A stretch of 64,000 nucleotides of DNA from Pseudoxanthomonas spadix (GCF_003703395.1 NZ_RDQN01000009.1:44535-108534); one strand, 5' to 3'. Counted from the stretch's first letter, positions 18,397 to 28,242 are shown. The notes: a model not told the origin generated them from the sequence alone. A program made the numbers and translations.

Positions 18397-18938
18397 GGAG
18401 TCTCTCCGTTGGGGGCGGCCGGCGCCGGCGCGTCGGGCGCGTCCGGGGCGGCTGCCGAATCGTCACCGGCGGGTTTGCCGCCGCCGCTGAACATGTACTT
18501 GCCCACCAGCTGCAGCAGGTCTACCGCCGGTTGGGTGAAGGCGATCTCCTCGCCGGGCTTGAGGGTCTCGGGGTCGCCACCAGGCGACAGGCCGATGTAG
18601 TTCTCGCCCAGCAGGCCACTGGTGAAGATGCCGGCGGAGGTGTCGGCCGGCAGATCCTGGTACTTGCCATCGATACGCAGGGTGACGACCGAGTCGAACC
18701 GCTGGGGATCCAGGCTGATGTCGCTGACCTGGCCGATCACCACCCCGCCGATCTTGACCGGCGCCTGTACCCGCAGCTGGCCCAGGTTGGTGAAGCGCGC
18801 CTTGAGTTCGTAATGGTCGCCGCCGCCGAAGCCGAAGGAACGGTTGGTCGAGGCCAGCGCCAGCACCAGCAGCGAGGCCAGGGCCAGCAGCAGGAAGGCG
18901 CCGACGGCAAATTCGAGTCGTGGTCCGCGTGCGGCCAT
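18393..18938 (-). CDS. mlaD: MlaD, MCE-domain subunit
   Basis: The 181-residue protein has one N-terminal membrane anchor (about residues 10-30) and a periplasmic MCE domain with LGQLRVQAPVKIGGVVIGQV and TSGLLGENYIGLSPGG. MlaD forms the hexameric ring through which lipid passes to MlaE. The C-terminal 35 residues are a Pro/Ala/Asp-rich tail. A 133-bp gap separates it from mlaE upstream, unusual in an otherwise compact operon. Confidence 0.94.
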   Translation of the reverse strand: MAARGPRLEFAVGAFLLLALASLLVLALASTNRSFGFGGGDHYELKARFTNLGQLRVQAPVKIGGVVIGQVSDISLDPQRFDSVVTLRIDGKYQDLPADTSAGIFTSGLLGENYIGLSPGGDPETLKPGEEIAFTQPAVDLLQLVGKYMFSGGGKPAGDDSAAAPDAPDAPAPAAPNGETP

Positions 18939-19071
18939 GGTTATTCCACCTGTGTACTGAAAAAGGCCACGCCCTGGATCGAAGCCGGCGTTTGGTTGCA
19001 TCCCCGCACAGCAAGGTGCGGGCCCCTGCCCGGGATCGGCATGAACACCTGCGGGTTCCGAGCGACGGGCA
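18939..19071 (-). other. Intra-operon gap between mlaE and mlaD
   Basis: This is 133 bp without a gene in the middle of the mla operon. It holds a small hairpin (CCCGCAC loop GTGCGGG, at about 19000-19020) that looks REP-like. No promoter or ORF is convincing. Confidence 0.45.
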
Positions 19072-19827
19072 TCATTGAAACAGCAGCGCGGAAAGGACGA
19101 AGTTCAGCATCAGCACCAGCAGCGAGCCATTGACCACCGCCCGGGTGGTCGCCACCGAGGTGCCTTCGATCGTGGGCTCGGCATTGAAGCCGACATACGA
19201 GGCGACCAGGGCGGCCACCGCGCCGAACACGGCCGATTTCAGCAGGGCCACGCCGAAGTCCTCCCACAGGTCCACGCTGTCCTGCAGCGAGGACCAGAAG
19301 GTGCCGTTGTCCAGGCCCAGCACCTTGACCGCCTCGAACCAGCTGGCGCTGATGGCCAGTGAGCAGAACAGGCCGGTCAGCAGCGGCACGGTCACCACCG
19401 CGGCCCAGAAGCGCGGCGCCACTGCCTTGGCAATCGGATCGATGGCCATCAGTTCCAGCGCCTTGATCTGATCGGTGGCCCGCATCAGGCCCAGCTCGGC
19501 GGCGATGGAGCTGCCGGCACGACCGATGAACAGCAGCCCGGTCAGGACCGGGCCCAGTTCGCGGTACAGCGACAGGCCCAGCAGCGTGGACAGCGCGTCG
19601 GAGGCGCCGAAGGTCACCAGCGTGCGGTAGCTCTGCAGGGTCAGCACCAGGCCCACGAACGCCCCGCCCACGGCGATGATCGGCATCGAACGTGCACCGA
19701 TCTTGTAGATCTCGCGGACCAGCTCGGCGCCGAAGTCGCGGTTGGGCACCGACGCGCGCAGCACCGCGAGCGAAAACAGCCCGGCGGCGCCCAGCGAACG
19801 GATCGACGCGGCAAAGGCCATGGACAT
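19072..19827 (-). CDS. mlaE: MlaE ABC permease
   Basis: The 251-residue inner-membrane permease has five or six hydrophobic segments and family motifs SMPIIAVGGAFVGLVLTLQSY, RELGPVLTGLLFIGRAGSSIAAELG and YVGFNAEPTIEGTSVATTRAVV. Dimeric MlaE forms the lipid channel under MlaD. It follows mlaF by 3 bp. Confidence 0.95.
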   Translation of the reverse strand: MSMAFAASIRSLGAAGLFSLAVLRASVPNRDFGAELVREIYKIGARSMPIIAVGGAFVGLVLTLQSYRTLVTFGASDALSTLLGLSLYRELGPVLTGLLFIGRAGSSIAAELGLMRATDQIKALELMAIDPIAKAVAPRFWAAVVTVPLLTGLFCSLAISASWFEAVKVLGLDNGTFWSSLQDSVDLWEDFGVALLKSAVFGAVAALVASYVGFNAEPTIEGTSVATTRAVVNGSLLVLMLNFVLSALLFQ

Positions 19828-19830
19828 GCC

Positions 19831-20616
19831 CTATGCCGCCCGCGCCGAAGCGGCGCTGTCGAAGGGGATCGGACCATCGGGCGTGCCGCGCAGGAACTGG
19901 CGCAACAGCGGGTCCTCGCTGGCCTCCAGCTGTGCCGGGGTGCCGGAGAAGACCAGCCCGCCATTGGCGATCACCAGCGCCTGGTCGCAGACCGGCAGGG
20001 TTTCATGCACGTGGTGGCTGACGATGATGCTGGTCAGCCCCAGCGAGTCGTTGAGCCGGCGGATCAAGGACATGATCACGCCCGAGGCAATCGGGTCCAG
20101 CCCGGTCAGCGGCTCGTCGTAGAGCATCAGCGGCGGGTCCAGGGCCAGCGCCCGGGCCAGGGCCACGCGCCGGGCCATGCCGCCGGACAGCTCGCGCGGA
20201 TACAGGTCTTCGGCTGTGCGCAGGCCGACCGCATTGAGCTTCAGGTCGACCAGCTGGTCGATCAGGGCGTCGGGCAGGCGGGTGTGGGCGCGCAGCGGCA
20301 GGGCGATGTTTTCGGCCACGGTCAGGTCGGTCAGCAGGCCGTTGCCCTGCAGCAGCACGCCGATGTTCTTGCGCAGCTCGCGCAGCGGCCGGGTGGCGCG
20401 CGGGACCGGCTGGCCGAACAGTTCCACCGTCCCGGCCGCCGGGACCAGCTCGCCGGTCAGCGCCGCCAGCAGGGTGGACTTGCCGCTGCCCGACGGACCC
20501 AGCACGGCGGTGACGCTGCCGTGCGGCGCGGTCAGCGTCACATCGCGCAGAATGACGCGGCCACCACGCTCCAGGCGCAGGTCGGCAAGGCGAATGGTCG
20601 GTGTCGTGGAGGTCAT
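19831..20616 (-). CDS. mlaF: MlaF ABC transporter ATPase
   Basis: The 261-residue ATPase has Walker A GPSGSGKST (about residues 40-48), a Q-loop near VLLQGNGLL, signature ELSGGMARR and Walker B LMLYDEPLTGLDP with H-loop SHH. It powers the Mla phospholipid transporter. The start at 20616 (MTSTTPTIRLADL) was chosen over an upstream in-frame ATG at 20772 whose extra 52 residues do not resemble the family. First gene of the operon, divergent from recC. Confidence 0.95.
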   Translation of the reverse strand: MTSTTPTIRLADLRLERGGRVILRDVTLTAPHGSVTAVLGPSGSGKSTLLAALTGELVPAAGTVELFGQPVPRATRPLRELRKNIGVLLQGNGLLTDLTVAENIALPLRAHTRLPDALIDQLVDLKLNAVGLRTAEDLYPRELSGGMARRVALARALALDPPLMLYDEPLTGLDPIASGVIMSLIRRLNDSLGLTSIIVSHHVHETLPVCDQALVIANGGLVFSGTPAQLEASEDPLLRQFLRGTPDGPIPFDSAASARAA

Positions 20617-20837
20617 CGGCAGCTGTGGGTGGCCTGGTCGGTCGGGATCGGCGCGCGTGCCGTAGGCAAAACGACGTGACAGCTTCGTCGTGCCGCCCTG
20701 AATAAAACCGCACTGGTCAGTACGCTTATTGTGCCAGATCGGACCGGCCCGCCGTGATGGCCCGGAGGTCATGGTTCTCAGGACGCGCTGTTGCGCAGGT
20801 CTCGCCGCCTGCGACGCGCATGTCGCATCATGCGCCG

Positions 20838-23800
20838 ATGCAGGACGCGCGCCCGGATTTCCGCCTTTATCCCGCCAATTCGCTCGAGGTGCTGGCCGGC
20901 CTGCTGGCGGCCGAACTGCGCCAGCCGGTGCCGGGCCAATCGCTCCTGGCGCCGGAGGTGGTGCTGATCCCGCAGGTGGCGATGCGCCGCTGGCTGCAGG
21001 CCACCCTGGCCGCCGCCCATGGGGTGGCCGCCAACCTGTTGTTCCTGACCCCCGGCGAATTCGTCGCCGGCGCGCTGCAAGCCAATCTGGGCCCTGCCCA
21101 TGACGAACTGGACGCGGCCAGCCTGCACTGGCGCCTGTATGCGGCGCTGACCGACCCGGCCGTGCTGGCCCAGCCGGCGCTGGCCGCGCTGCGCGCGTAC
21201 CTGTGCGGCGACGATGCGCTCAAACCCTGGGCGCTGGCCGGGGAACTGGCCGGGGTGTTCGAGAAATACCAGGCCTGGCGCCGCGACTGGCTGCTGCGCT
21301 GGGAGGCCGGCGCCGATCCGCACGATCCGCAGGCGCTGCTGTGGCGGCAGGTGGCCGGCGGCCAGGGCCACCGCGCGCGGCGCATCCAGGCGTACCTGGA
21401 GCGCTTCGGTGGCGACACGGCCGCCTTGCCGGTGGGCCTGCCCAGGCGGGTGTTCGCCTTCGCCACGCTCAACATCTCGCCGGACGTGCTGCGGGTGCTG
21501 GCGACCCAGGCGCGGGTGGGCACCCTGCACTTCTACCTGCCCACCCCGGCACAGGGCTACTGGGGCGACCTGCAGGCGCTGGCGCCGCACCGGCGCGCGC
21601 GCGGCGATGACCGCGCAGAGCCGGACCTGTTCGACGGCCACACCGGCGAAAACCCGCTGCTGCAGGCCTGGGGCGCGGCCGGGCGCGACTTCATGGCGAT
21701 GCTCGGTGGCTACGAAGTGGTCCATCCGCGCGCCGAGATCGAGGTCTACGCCGACCCGATCGCCTCCGGCCAGCGCCCGCTGGCCCAGGGCGGCCTGGGT
21801 GACAGCCTGCTGCGGCGGATGCAGAGCGACCTGTTCCGGCGCGTGCGACCGGCCGTGCCGGCGCCGCTGCCGGCGCTGGACCGCACCGATCCCAGCCTGC
21901 AGATCCATGCCAGCCACACCCGCCTGCGCGAGCTGCAGGTGCTGCACGACCAGCTGCGCGGCCTGCTCGAGGACCCGCGCTTCGATCCGCCGCTGCAGCC
22001 GCGCCAGATCGCGGTGCTGGCGCCGGACATCGACCCCTACGTGCCGTATCTGGAAGCGGTGTTCGGCGGATCAAAACCGGGGTCAGAGTCGGCAAAACCG
22101 GGGTCAGAGTCGAGTTTCGTGCAGAAACTCGACTCTGACCCCGGTTTTGACCCCGGTTTTGCACGCATTGGCTACGCCCTGGCCGACACCAGTCCGCTGG
22201 CCGGCGAGCCGCTGGCCGAGGTGTTCGTGCGCCTGCTTGGCCTGCCGGTCTCGCGCTTCGGCCTGAACGAAACCCTGGACCTGCTGGCCAGCCCGCCGCT
22301 GGCCGAAGCCGCCGGACTGGATGCGGCCAGCTTCGAGCGCCTGCATGGCTGGCTGCAGGCCGCCGGTGCGCGCTGGGGCCTGGACGCCGAGCATCGCGCC
22401 CGGCACGCCGCCCCGCGCGATGACGCCTACACCTGGCAATTCGCGCTGGATCGGTTGCTGCTGGGCCATGCCAGCGGCAGCGAGCAGGACATCGCCGGGC
22501 TGGCCCCGTGGCCGGCGCTGGAAGGCAGCGCGCTGTCGGCGCTGGATGCGCTGATCCGGCTGCTGCGGGTGCTGTCGCGGGCGCAGCAGGCGCTGGGCGA
22601 GGCGATGCCGCCGCAGGCCTGGCGCGAACGCCTGCTCGGCCTGCTCGATGCGCTGCTGCCGCAACCGCCCTCGGCGCCGGGCACGCAGCGCGCATTGGAC
22701 CGCCTGCGCAAGCTGATCGACGCCTTCGCCAGCGCCGCCCAGCGCGCCGGCTTCGATGCGCCGCTGCCGGCCGAGGTGGTGCGTGCGCATTTTGCCGGCG
22801 TGCTGGCCGAGGCCGACACCCGCGCGCCGCTGCTCACCGGCGGGGTCAGCATTGGCCGCATGGTGCCGATGCGGCTGCTGCCATTCCGGGTGATCTGCCT
22901 GCTGGGGATGAACGACGGCGACTTTCCGCGCCGCGATCCGGCCGCCGGGCTCAACCGGCTCACCGCCCAGCTGGGCACCGACCAGCGCCGCTACGGCGAC
23001 CGCTCCACGCGCGAGGACGACCGCTTCCTGTTCCTGCAGCTGTTCGCCTCGGCGCAGGACGTGTTCTACGTCAGCTACCTGGGCGCCGACCCGCGCGATG
23101 GCAGCGTGCGCGAGCCGTCGGTGCTGGTCAGCGAGCTGATCGCCGCGGCGGCGGACTATCACGCCGATCCGGGACAGGCCGCCGCGGCGATGACCGTGCG
23201 CCATGCGCTGCAGCCGTTCGCGCCGGCCGCGTTCGGCGCCGATGGCGACCCGCGCCAGTTCAGCTACCGCGGCCAGTGGCAGCCGGGCGCCGGGCGCCTG
23301 GGCGGCAGGCGGGCAGGGCTGGGGCCGTGGTGCGATGCGGCGCTGCCTTCAGGCGATGCGCTGGAAACGCGGGTCTCGATCGACGCGCTCAAGCGCTTGC
23401 TGATCGCGCCGGCCGAACAGTTCCTGAGCCAGCGCCTGGGCCTGCGCCTGGCCGAGCAGATCGAAACCAGTGAGGATGTCGAGCCGCTGCTGATGCCCGG
23501 CGCCGGGCTGGAGAAACATGCGCTGCAGCAGGCCGTCTTTGCGGCCCTGCTGGAGGACCGGCAAGCCGGCCTGGCCGCGCGCCTGCGCGCCCGCGCGCTG
23601 CTGCCCTCCGGCGCCCTGGGCCGACGTGCGCTGGAAGGCCTGCTGGAACAGACCCGGCCCTACGCGCAGGCATTCAGGCACTGGCGTGGCACCGCCCAGC
23701 CCGAGGCGCGCCTGCTGGAAGTGGACCTGGATGGCCTGGTCCTGCATGGCCGGCTCGGCGAGCTGTATGCGCATGGTCTGGCGCGCACGCGCCTGGGCCC

Positions 23801-24302
23801 GGTGAGCGGCGTCAGCGCGATCCGCGATGGCCTGGACTGGCTGCTGGCCAGCGCCGCCGGGTTGCCGCAGCCGCTGGTGCAGTTCGACGATCGTGGCGAT
23901 GCAGGCGCAGGTCCGTTCCTGCGCGAGCCGCTCGATGCCGCGCAGGCGCGCCTGGTGCTGCGCATGCTGCTGCAGTTGCGCGCCGATGGCCTGCAGTCGC
24001 CGCTGCCGTTCGCCCCCTACAGCGGCTGGGAGTACTTCAACGCCCAGACCGCCGAACAGGCCCTCAGACGTGCTGCCGGCAAATGGCGCGGCGGCGAGCG
24101 CCAGTGGGCCGAGGGCAGTGCCAACAGCTACCAGCTCGCCCTGCGCGGCCGCGATCCGTTTGCCGATCCCCGCACCCTGCAGCAGTTCGCCCACCTCAGC
24201 TTCACCATCTACCAGGCGGTGACGCGCGGGGTGATCCATGAAGGATTCGACGATGGCCGCAGCTTTGTCGCCGAAGCCGATGAAGCACAGGAGGACGCAT
24301 GA
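20838..24302 (+). CDS. recC: Exodeoxyribonuclease V gamma subunit RecC with in-frame palindromic insertion
   Basis: The 1154-residue subunit of RecBCD recognises Chi and splits the duplex ahead of the motors. Family segments include LYPANSLEVLAGLLA, LNISPDVLRVLATQARVGTLHFYLPTP, ICLLGMNDGDFPRRD and the C-terminal AEQALRRAAGKWRG. The start at 20838 was chosen; ATG at 20820 would add six residues. Residues about 412-441 are not RecC-like: they translate a nucleotide palindrome of 21-bp units (22071-22162) inserted without disturbing the frame. The rest of the gene is intact, so the protein may still work if the insert lies in a surface loop. Confidence 0.92.
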   Translation: MQDARPDFRLYPANSLEVLAGLLAAELRQPVPGQSLLAPEVVLIPQVAMRRWLQATLAAAHGVAANLLFLTPGEFVAGALQANLGPAHDELDAASLHWRLYAALTDPAVLAQPALAALRAYLCGDDALKPWALAGELAGVFEKYQAWRRDWLLRWEAGADPHDPQALLWRQVAGGQGHRARRIQAYLERFGGDTAALPVGLPRRVFAFATLNISPDVLRVLATQARVGTLHFYLPTPAQGYWGDLQALAPHRRARGDDRAEPDLFDGHTGENPLLQAWGAAGRDFMAMLGGYEVVHPRAEIEVYADPIASGQRPLAQGGLGDSLLRRMQSDLFRRVRPAVPAPLPALDRTDPSLQIHASHTRLRELQVLHDQLRGLLEDPRFDPPLQPRQIAVLAPDIDPYVPYLEAVFGGSKPGSESAKPGSESSFVQKLDSDPGFDPGFARIGYALADTSPLAGEPLAEVFVRLLGLPVSRFGLNETLDLLASPPLAEAAGLDAASFERLHGWLQAAGARWGLDAEHRARHAAPRDDAYTWQFALDRLLLGHASGSEQDIAGLAPWPALEGSALSALDALIRLLRVLSRAQQALGEAMPPQAWRERLLGLLDALLPQPPSAPGTQRALDRLRKLIDAFASAAQRAGFDAPLPAEVVRAHFAGVLAEADTRAPLLTGGVSIGRMVPMRLLPFRVICLLGMNDGDFPRRDPAAGLNRLTAQLGTDQRRYGDRSTREDDRFLFLQLFASAQDVFYVSYLGADPRDGSVREPSVLVSELIAAAADYHADPGQAAAAMTVRHALQPFAPAAFGADGDPRQFSYRGQWQPGAGRLGGRRAGLGPWCDAALPSGDALETRVSIDALKRLLIAPAEQFLSQRLGLRLAEQIETSEDVEPLLMPGAGLEKHALQQAVFAALLEDRQAGLAARLRARALLPSGALGRRALEGLLEQTRPYAQAFRHWRGTAQPEARLLEVDLDGLVLHGRLGELYAHGLARTRLGPVSGVSAIRDGLDWLLASAAGLPQPLVQFDDRGDAGAGPFLREPLDAAQARLVLRMLLQLRADGLQSPLPFAPYSGWEYFNAQTAEQALRRAAGKWRGGERQWAEGSANSYQLALRGRDPFADPRTLQQFAHLSFTIYQAVTRGVIHEGFDDGRSFVAEADEAQEDA
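22071..22162. repeat. Palindromic repeat element inside recC
   Basis: Two direct copies of a 21-bp unit containing AAAACCGGGGTCAGAGTC lie at 22071-22091 and 22092-22112. A 17-bp self-complementary spacer (AGTTTC...GAAACT) and inverted copies follow at 22130-22150 and 22151-22162. The whole block folds as a long hairpin. GGGGTCAGAGTCGA-type repeats of this kind resemble REP-like elements of Xanthomonadaceae, from memory. All unit lengths are multiples of three and contain no stop in the recC frame. Confidence 0.88.
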
Positions 24303-24406
24303 GCAGCGCATACGGCTTCGAAGCATCGCCCCGCCCATCGACTCGGGCGCACGCGCCAGGTTGCGTTGAATGTGCAGGCCCGGCCGCCGCCGGCATCGAC
24401 AACTGG

Positions 24407-24483
24407 CATTCCCGCGAAGGCAGGGAGCCGGTGGGCTTGCGCATTGCACGTCAACGTCCATGGATCCCCGCCTGCGCGGGGAT
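24407..24483. repeat. Pair of REP-type hairpins between recC and recB
   Basis: Two hairpins of the CCCGC-NNN-GCGGG class lie in inverted orientation: ATTCCCGCGAAGGCAGGGA at about 24407-24425 (imperfect) and ATCCCCGC/GCGGGGAT at 24464-24483 (perfect 8-bp stem). They sit in the 316-bp recC-recB gap (24303-24618), which has no convincing gene. Such REP pairs are usual in gammaproteobacterial intergenic DNA and may stabilise mRNA or attenuate transcription. Confidence 0.65.
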
Positions 24484-24618
24484 GGCGGTAGAACCGTGGT
24501 GGACGGTCTTTGCGCATCGCGCCCGTGAGGAAACAACGCGCCGCCTTGTTGCGGCCACTGCCTGTGCGTTGGCTGCTGTGCCTGCTTGTGTTGCCTGGCC
24601 CAGGTGCAAGGCGCCCGC

Positions 24619-27600
24619 ATGACCACCGTCGATCCCTACCTCACCCTCCCGCTCACCGGCACCGCCCTGATCGAGGCTTCCGCCGGCACCGGCAAGACCT
24701 TCACCCTGGCCACCCTGGTCACCCGCCTGGTCGTGGAAAAAAACCTGCGCATCGGCCAGATCCTGGCGGTCACCTTCACCGAGGCGGCCACCCAGGAACT
24801 GCGCAAGCGCATCCGCGAACGCCTGGCCCTGGCCGCGCGCGTGATCGGCACCGAGGCCACCGCCGAGGAGCCGCCGGAACTGGCCCTGAGCCGGGCGATC
24901 ATCGCCGCGCACCTGGCCCGCACCGACGAAAGCGCGCCGGCGGTGCAGCGGCGCCTGCAGCAGGCCGTCGACGAGATCGACCTGGCGGCAATCTTCACCA
25001 TCCACGGCTTCTGTGCGCGGGTGCTGCGCGAGCATGCCCTGGAGAGCGGCCAGACCTTCGCCCCACCCGAACTGCTGGCCAGCGCGCGCAAGCTGCACGC
25101 CGAATTGGCCGCCGACCTGTGGCGCGTGCACGCCGCCGACATCGGCAGCGCCGATGCGCTGCTCGGCCTGTGGAAGGAAGGCCCCGATGCACTGGCGCGC
25201 GACCTGGGCACGCTGATCGCCCAGCCCGTGCTGCATCCGCTGCCCACGCCGGGCGACGCCGAAGGGGATCCCGAAGCCGAGCTGCACGCGGCCGCACGCG
25301 CACTGGCCGAGGGCTTCACCGCCCATGGCGAGCCGTTCCTGGCCGATCTGCTGGCCGCGGTGGACAACAAGATCCTGCACGGCGGCAGCTACAAGGCCGC
25401 CTGGATCACCACCCTGTGGCGCGAACTGGACCAGTGGTGCAGCAGCGGACAATGGTCGAGCCCGCTGAGCGACCGCCTGGCCCAGCTCACCCCGGATGCG
25501 CTGCAAGCCAGGACCAACAAGGCCCATGCAGGCCGCACCCCGGACTCGCCGCTGTGCGCGCTGATTCGGACGTACCTGCAGGCGGTGGACGGTTTCAAGG
25601 CCGCCAGCGAACGCGCACAGGTGCGCCTGCTGCATCAGGTGCGTGACGATGCGCGCCTGCGTCTGGCCCAGCTCAAGCGCCAGCGCCGCGTGCAGACCTA
25701 CGATGACTTGATCGATGGCGTGGCCGACGCCCTGGCCGGGCCACATGCCGATGCGCTGGTGCAGCGCCTGCGCGCGCAGTATGCATTCGCGCTGGTCGAT
25801 GAATTCCAGGACACCGATCCGCGCCAGTGGCGCATCTTCCACACCGTGTTCGGCGATTGTCCCGCCACGGCCGCACTGGGCCTGGCCCCGGCGCTGTTTC
25901 TGATCGGCGATCCCAAGCAGGCCATCTACGGCTTCCGCGGCGGCGATGTGCAGACCTATCTGGCGGCCTGCGCGGTGGCCGAACCGGCGCCGCCGCTGGA
26001 CCGCAATTTCCGCTCGCGGCCCAGCGTGCTGGCCGCGATCCAGGCGCTGTATGCGCAAGCCGGCGAGCAGGCCTTCATCGAAGCCGGCATCAGGTTCCGC
26101 CCGGTCGCGCCCGGCGGCCAGCGCGTGGATGCCGATTACCTGCGCGGTGGCGCGCCGGCCCCGGCGCTGACCCTGTGGCAGGCGCCGCCCTCGGAAGCAC
26201 GTGATGCCAAGGGCCAGCCCAAGGCGTACAGCGCCTCGCGCTCGCGCGAAGTGGCCAGCGATGCCTGCGTGGCCGCGATCCATGCAGTGCTCACCGATGC
26301 GCGTGCCGGCAAGGCGCTGATCAACGGCCAACCCGTCCAGCCAGGCGACATCGCGGTGCTGGTACGCAAGCATGGCGAGGCCACCCGGATCCAGCAGGCA
26401 CTGGCCGCCGTTGGCATTCCTGCGGTGGCCGCCGGCAAGCAGAGCCTGTTCGCCACGGCCGAGGCGCATGAACTGCTGACCCTGCTGCTGGCCCTGCTGC
26501 ACAGCGCCGACGACGGCCGCCTGCGCGCGGCGCTGGCCACCGTGCTGCTGGGCGTGGATGCCGCCGGCATCGCTGCGCTGGAAGCCGATGGCGCTGCCCA
26601 TCGCGCCTGGCAGCTGCAGGCGCTGGACTGGCGCGAGCGGGTGCAGCGCGGCGGCCCGCTGGCCCTGATCGGCGCGCTGTGCGCGGCCCAGGCCGAACGC
26701 CTGCTCGGCCTGCTCGATGGCGAGCGCCGGCTGACCAACTACCTGCAGCTGGGCGAACTGCTGCAGCACACGCAGGCGCGCGCGCTGGGCCTGCATGGCC
26801 TGGTCGACTGGCTGGGCCGGCAGATCGCGCAGGCCGACAGCGATGACGAAGCCCAGCTGCTGCGCCTGGAATCGGACGCCCGTCGCGTGCAGATCGTCAC
26901 CCTGCACAAGTCCAAGGGCCTGGAGTACCCGCTGGTGTACCTGCCATTCGTGGGCATCGGCGGCAGGTCGCCCGACCCGGGCCGGGGCTGCGTGGTGCAG
27001 GACCCGGATTGCCAGCGCGTGCTGCACTGGAAGCTGCAGGTGGAGACCTCCGGCTGGGAAACCGCGCGCCAGGCGTGGATCCGGGCACAACGCGCCGAAG
27101 ACGCGCGCCTGCTCTATGTGGGCCTGACCCGCGCCGAGCATGCGCTGTGGATCGCCACCGGCGACTTCTACAACGCCCGGCAGACCGCACTGGCGCCGAT
27201 GCTGGACGCGCCGGAGGCGCTGTGCGCGCAACCGGGCATCGTGGTCGAAGGTGGCGCACTGCCGAGCCAACCGGACTGGCTGCCGCCGGCGGCCGAAGCC
27301 GCACCGCCACAGGCACGCCAGGTGACCCGCACGCTCAGCCAGGACTGGTGGGTCTACAGCTTCACCCAGCTGGCCAACGCCGACAGCGGTGGCCAAGCGG
27401 TAGCCAGCGCCAGCACGCTGGCCGCCGCCGGTGGCAACGACGAGCCGGCCAGCGACGCCGATGCCGATGCACTGCAGCCAGCCGAAGCGTTCGACCCGCG
27501 CTTTGCCGGCAACCGCTTCGGGGTGGTGATGCACCAGGCACTGGAGAACGCCGACTTCGCCCGCTGGCAGCAATGGCAGCCAGGCGATGCCGCGCCGGCA

Positions 27601-28242
27601 CTGGAGCTGCCCGTGCTCGAAGGCGCGCTGCGCGCCGGCGGCTACCCGGCCGAGGAGATCGCCGACGGCGTCGAGGTCCTCACCGCCCTGATCGGCCAGA
27701 CCCTCACCGTCGCCCTGCCCGAAGGCGTGCGCCTGTGCGCGCTGCCGGCCGAGGAGCGTCGTGCGGAAATCGAGTTCCAGTTCGCCCTGCAGCCGACCGC
27801 GGTCCAGGCGCTGCTGGCCCTGCTGCACGCGCACGGCGTGGTGTGCGAACGCCACAGCTTTGGTCTGCGCCGCCAGCTGGAGGGGCTGATGACCGGCCTG
27901 ATCGATCTGACCTATCGCCACGATGGCCGCTGGTACGTGCTGGACTACAAGTCCAATCGCCTGCCCGGTTACGACCACGCCGCGCTGCAGCAGGCGATGG
28001 CGCACAGCGAATACGACCTGCAGGCGCTGATCTACACCCTGGCCCTGCATCGCTGGCTGGGTTTCCGCCTGCCCGGTTACGACTACGCGCGTGACGTCGG
28101 CGGTATCCGCTATCTGTTCTGCCGCGGCCTGGATGCCCGCCGCGCCGATTCGCCCGGCGTGCACGCGCAGCGCTTCGCGCCCGAGCTGATCCACGCCCTG
28201 GACGCGCTGTTTGCCGGCCACCCGGCCGAGGCTGCGGCATGA
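24619..28242 (+). CDS. recB: Exodeoxyribonuclease V beta subunit RecB
   Basis: The 1207-residue helicase-nuclease has Walker A EASAGTGKTFTL (about residues 19-30), helicase motifs VDEFQDTDPRQW, LIGDPKQAIYGFRGGD and VTLHKSKGLEYPLVYLPF, and a C-terminal nuclease domain with the catalytic segment GRWYVLDYKSNRL. All catalytic motifs are present. The ATG at 24619 starts MTTVDPYLTLPL, as expected. It follows recC after a 316-bp REP-containing gap and overlaps recD by 4 bp (ATGA). Confidence 0.95.
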   Translation: MTTVDPYLTLPLTGTALIEASAGTGKTFTLATLVTRLVVEKNLRIGQILAVTFTEAATQELRKRIRERLALAARVIGTEATAEEPPELALSRAIIAAHLARTDESAPAVQRRLQQAVDEIDLAAIFTIHGFCARVLREHALESGQTFAPPELLASARKLHAELAADLWRVHAADIGSADALLGLWKEGPDALARDLGTLIAQPVLHPLPTPGDAEGDPEAELHAAARALAEGFTAHGEPFLADLLAAVDNKILHGGSYKAAWITTLWRELDQWCSSGQWSSPLSDRLAQLTPDALQARTNKAHAGRTPDSPLCALIRTYLQAVDGFKAASERAQVRLLHQVRDDARLRLAQLKRQRRVQTYDDLIDGVADALAGPHADALVQRLRAQYAFALVDEFQDTDPRQWRIFHTVFGDCPATAALGLAPALFLIGDPKQAIYGFRGGDVQTYLAACAVAEPAPPLDRNFRSRPSVLAAIQALYAQAGEQAFIEAGIRFRPVAPGGQRVDADYLRGGAPAPALTLWQAPPSEARDAKGQPKAYSASRSREVASDACVAAIHAVLTDARAGKALINGQPVQPGDIAVLVRKHGEATRIQQALAAVGIPAVAAGKQSLFATAEAHELLTLLLALLHSADDGRLRAALATVLLGVDAAGIAALEADGAAHRAWQLQALDWRERVQRGGPLALIGALCAAQAERLLGLLDGERRLTNYLQLGELLQHTQARALGLHGLVDWLGRQIAQADSDDEAQLLRLESDARRVQIVTLHKSKGLEYPLVYLPFVGIGGRSPDPGRGCVVQDPDCQRVLHWKLQVETSGWETARQAWIRAQRAEDARLLYVGLTRAEHALWIATGDFYNARQTALAPMLDAPEALCAQPGIVVEGGALPSQPDWLPPAAEAAPPQARQVTRTLSQDWWVYSFTQLANADSGGQAVASASTLAAAGGNDEPASDADADALQPAEAFDPRFAGNRFGVVMHQALENADFARWQQWQPGDAAPALELPVLEGALRAGGYPAEEIADGVEVLTALIGQTLTVALPEGVRLCALPAEERRAEIEFQFALQPTAVQALLALLHAHGVVCERHSFGLRRQLEGLMTGLIDLTYRHDGRWYVLDYKSNRLPGYDHAALQQAMAHSEYDLQALIYTLALHRWLGFRLPGYDYARDVGGIRYLFCRGLDARRADSPGVHAQRFAPELIHALDALFAGHPAEAAA

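Noticed and set aside
22071..22162. Possible frameshift or pseudogene in recC
   Set aside because: The reading frame is continuous through the palindrome and resumes with RecC-like sequence, so the gene is not broken by it.
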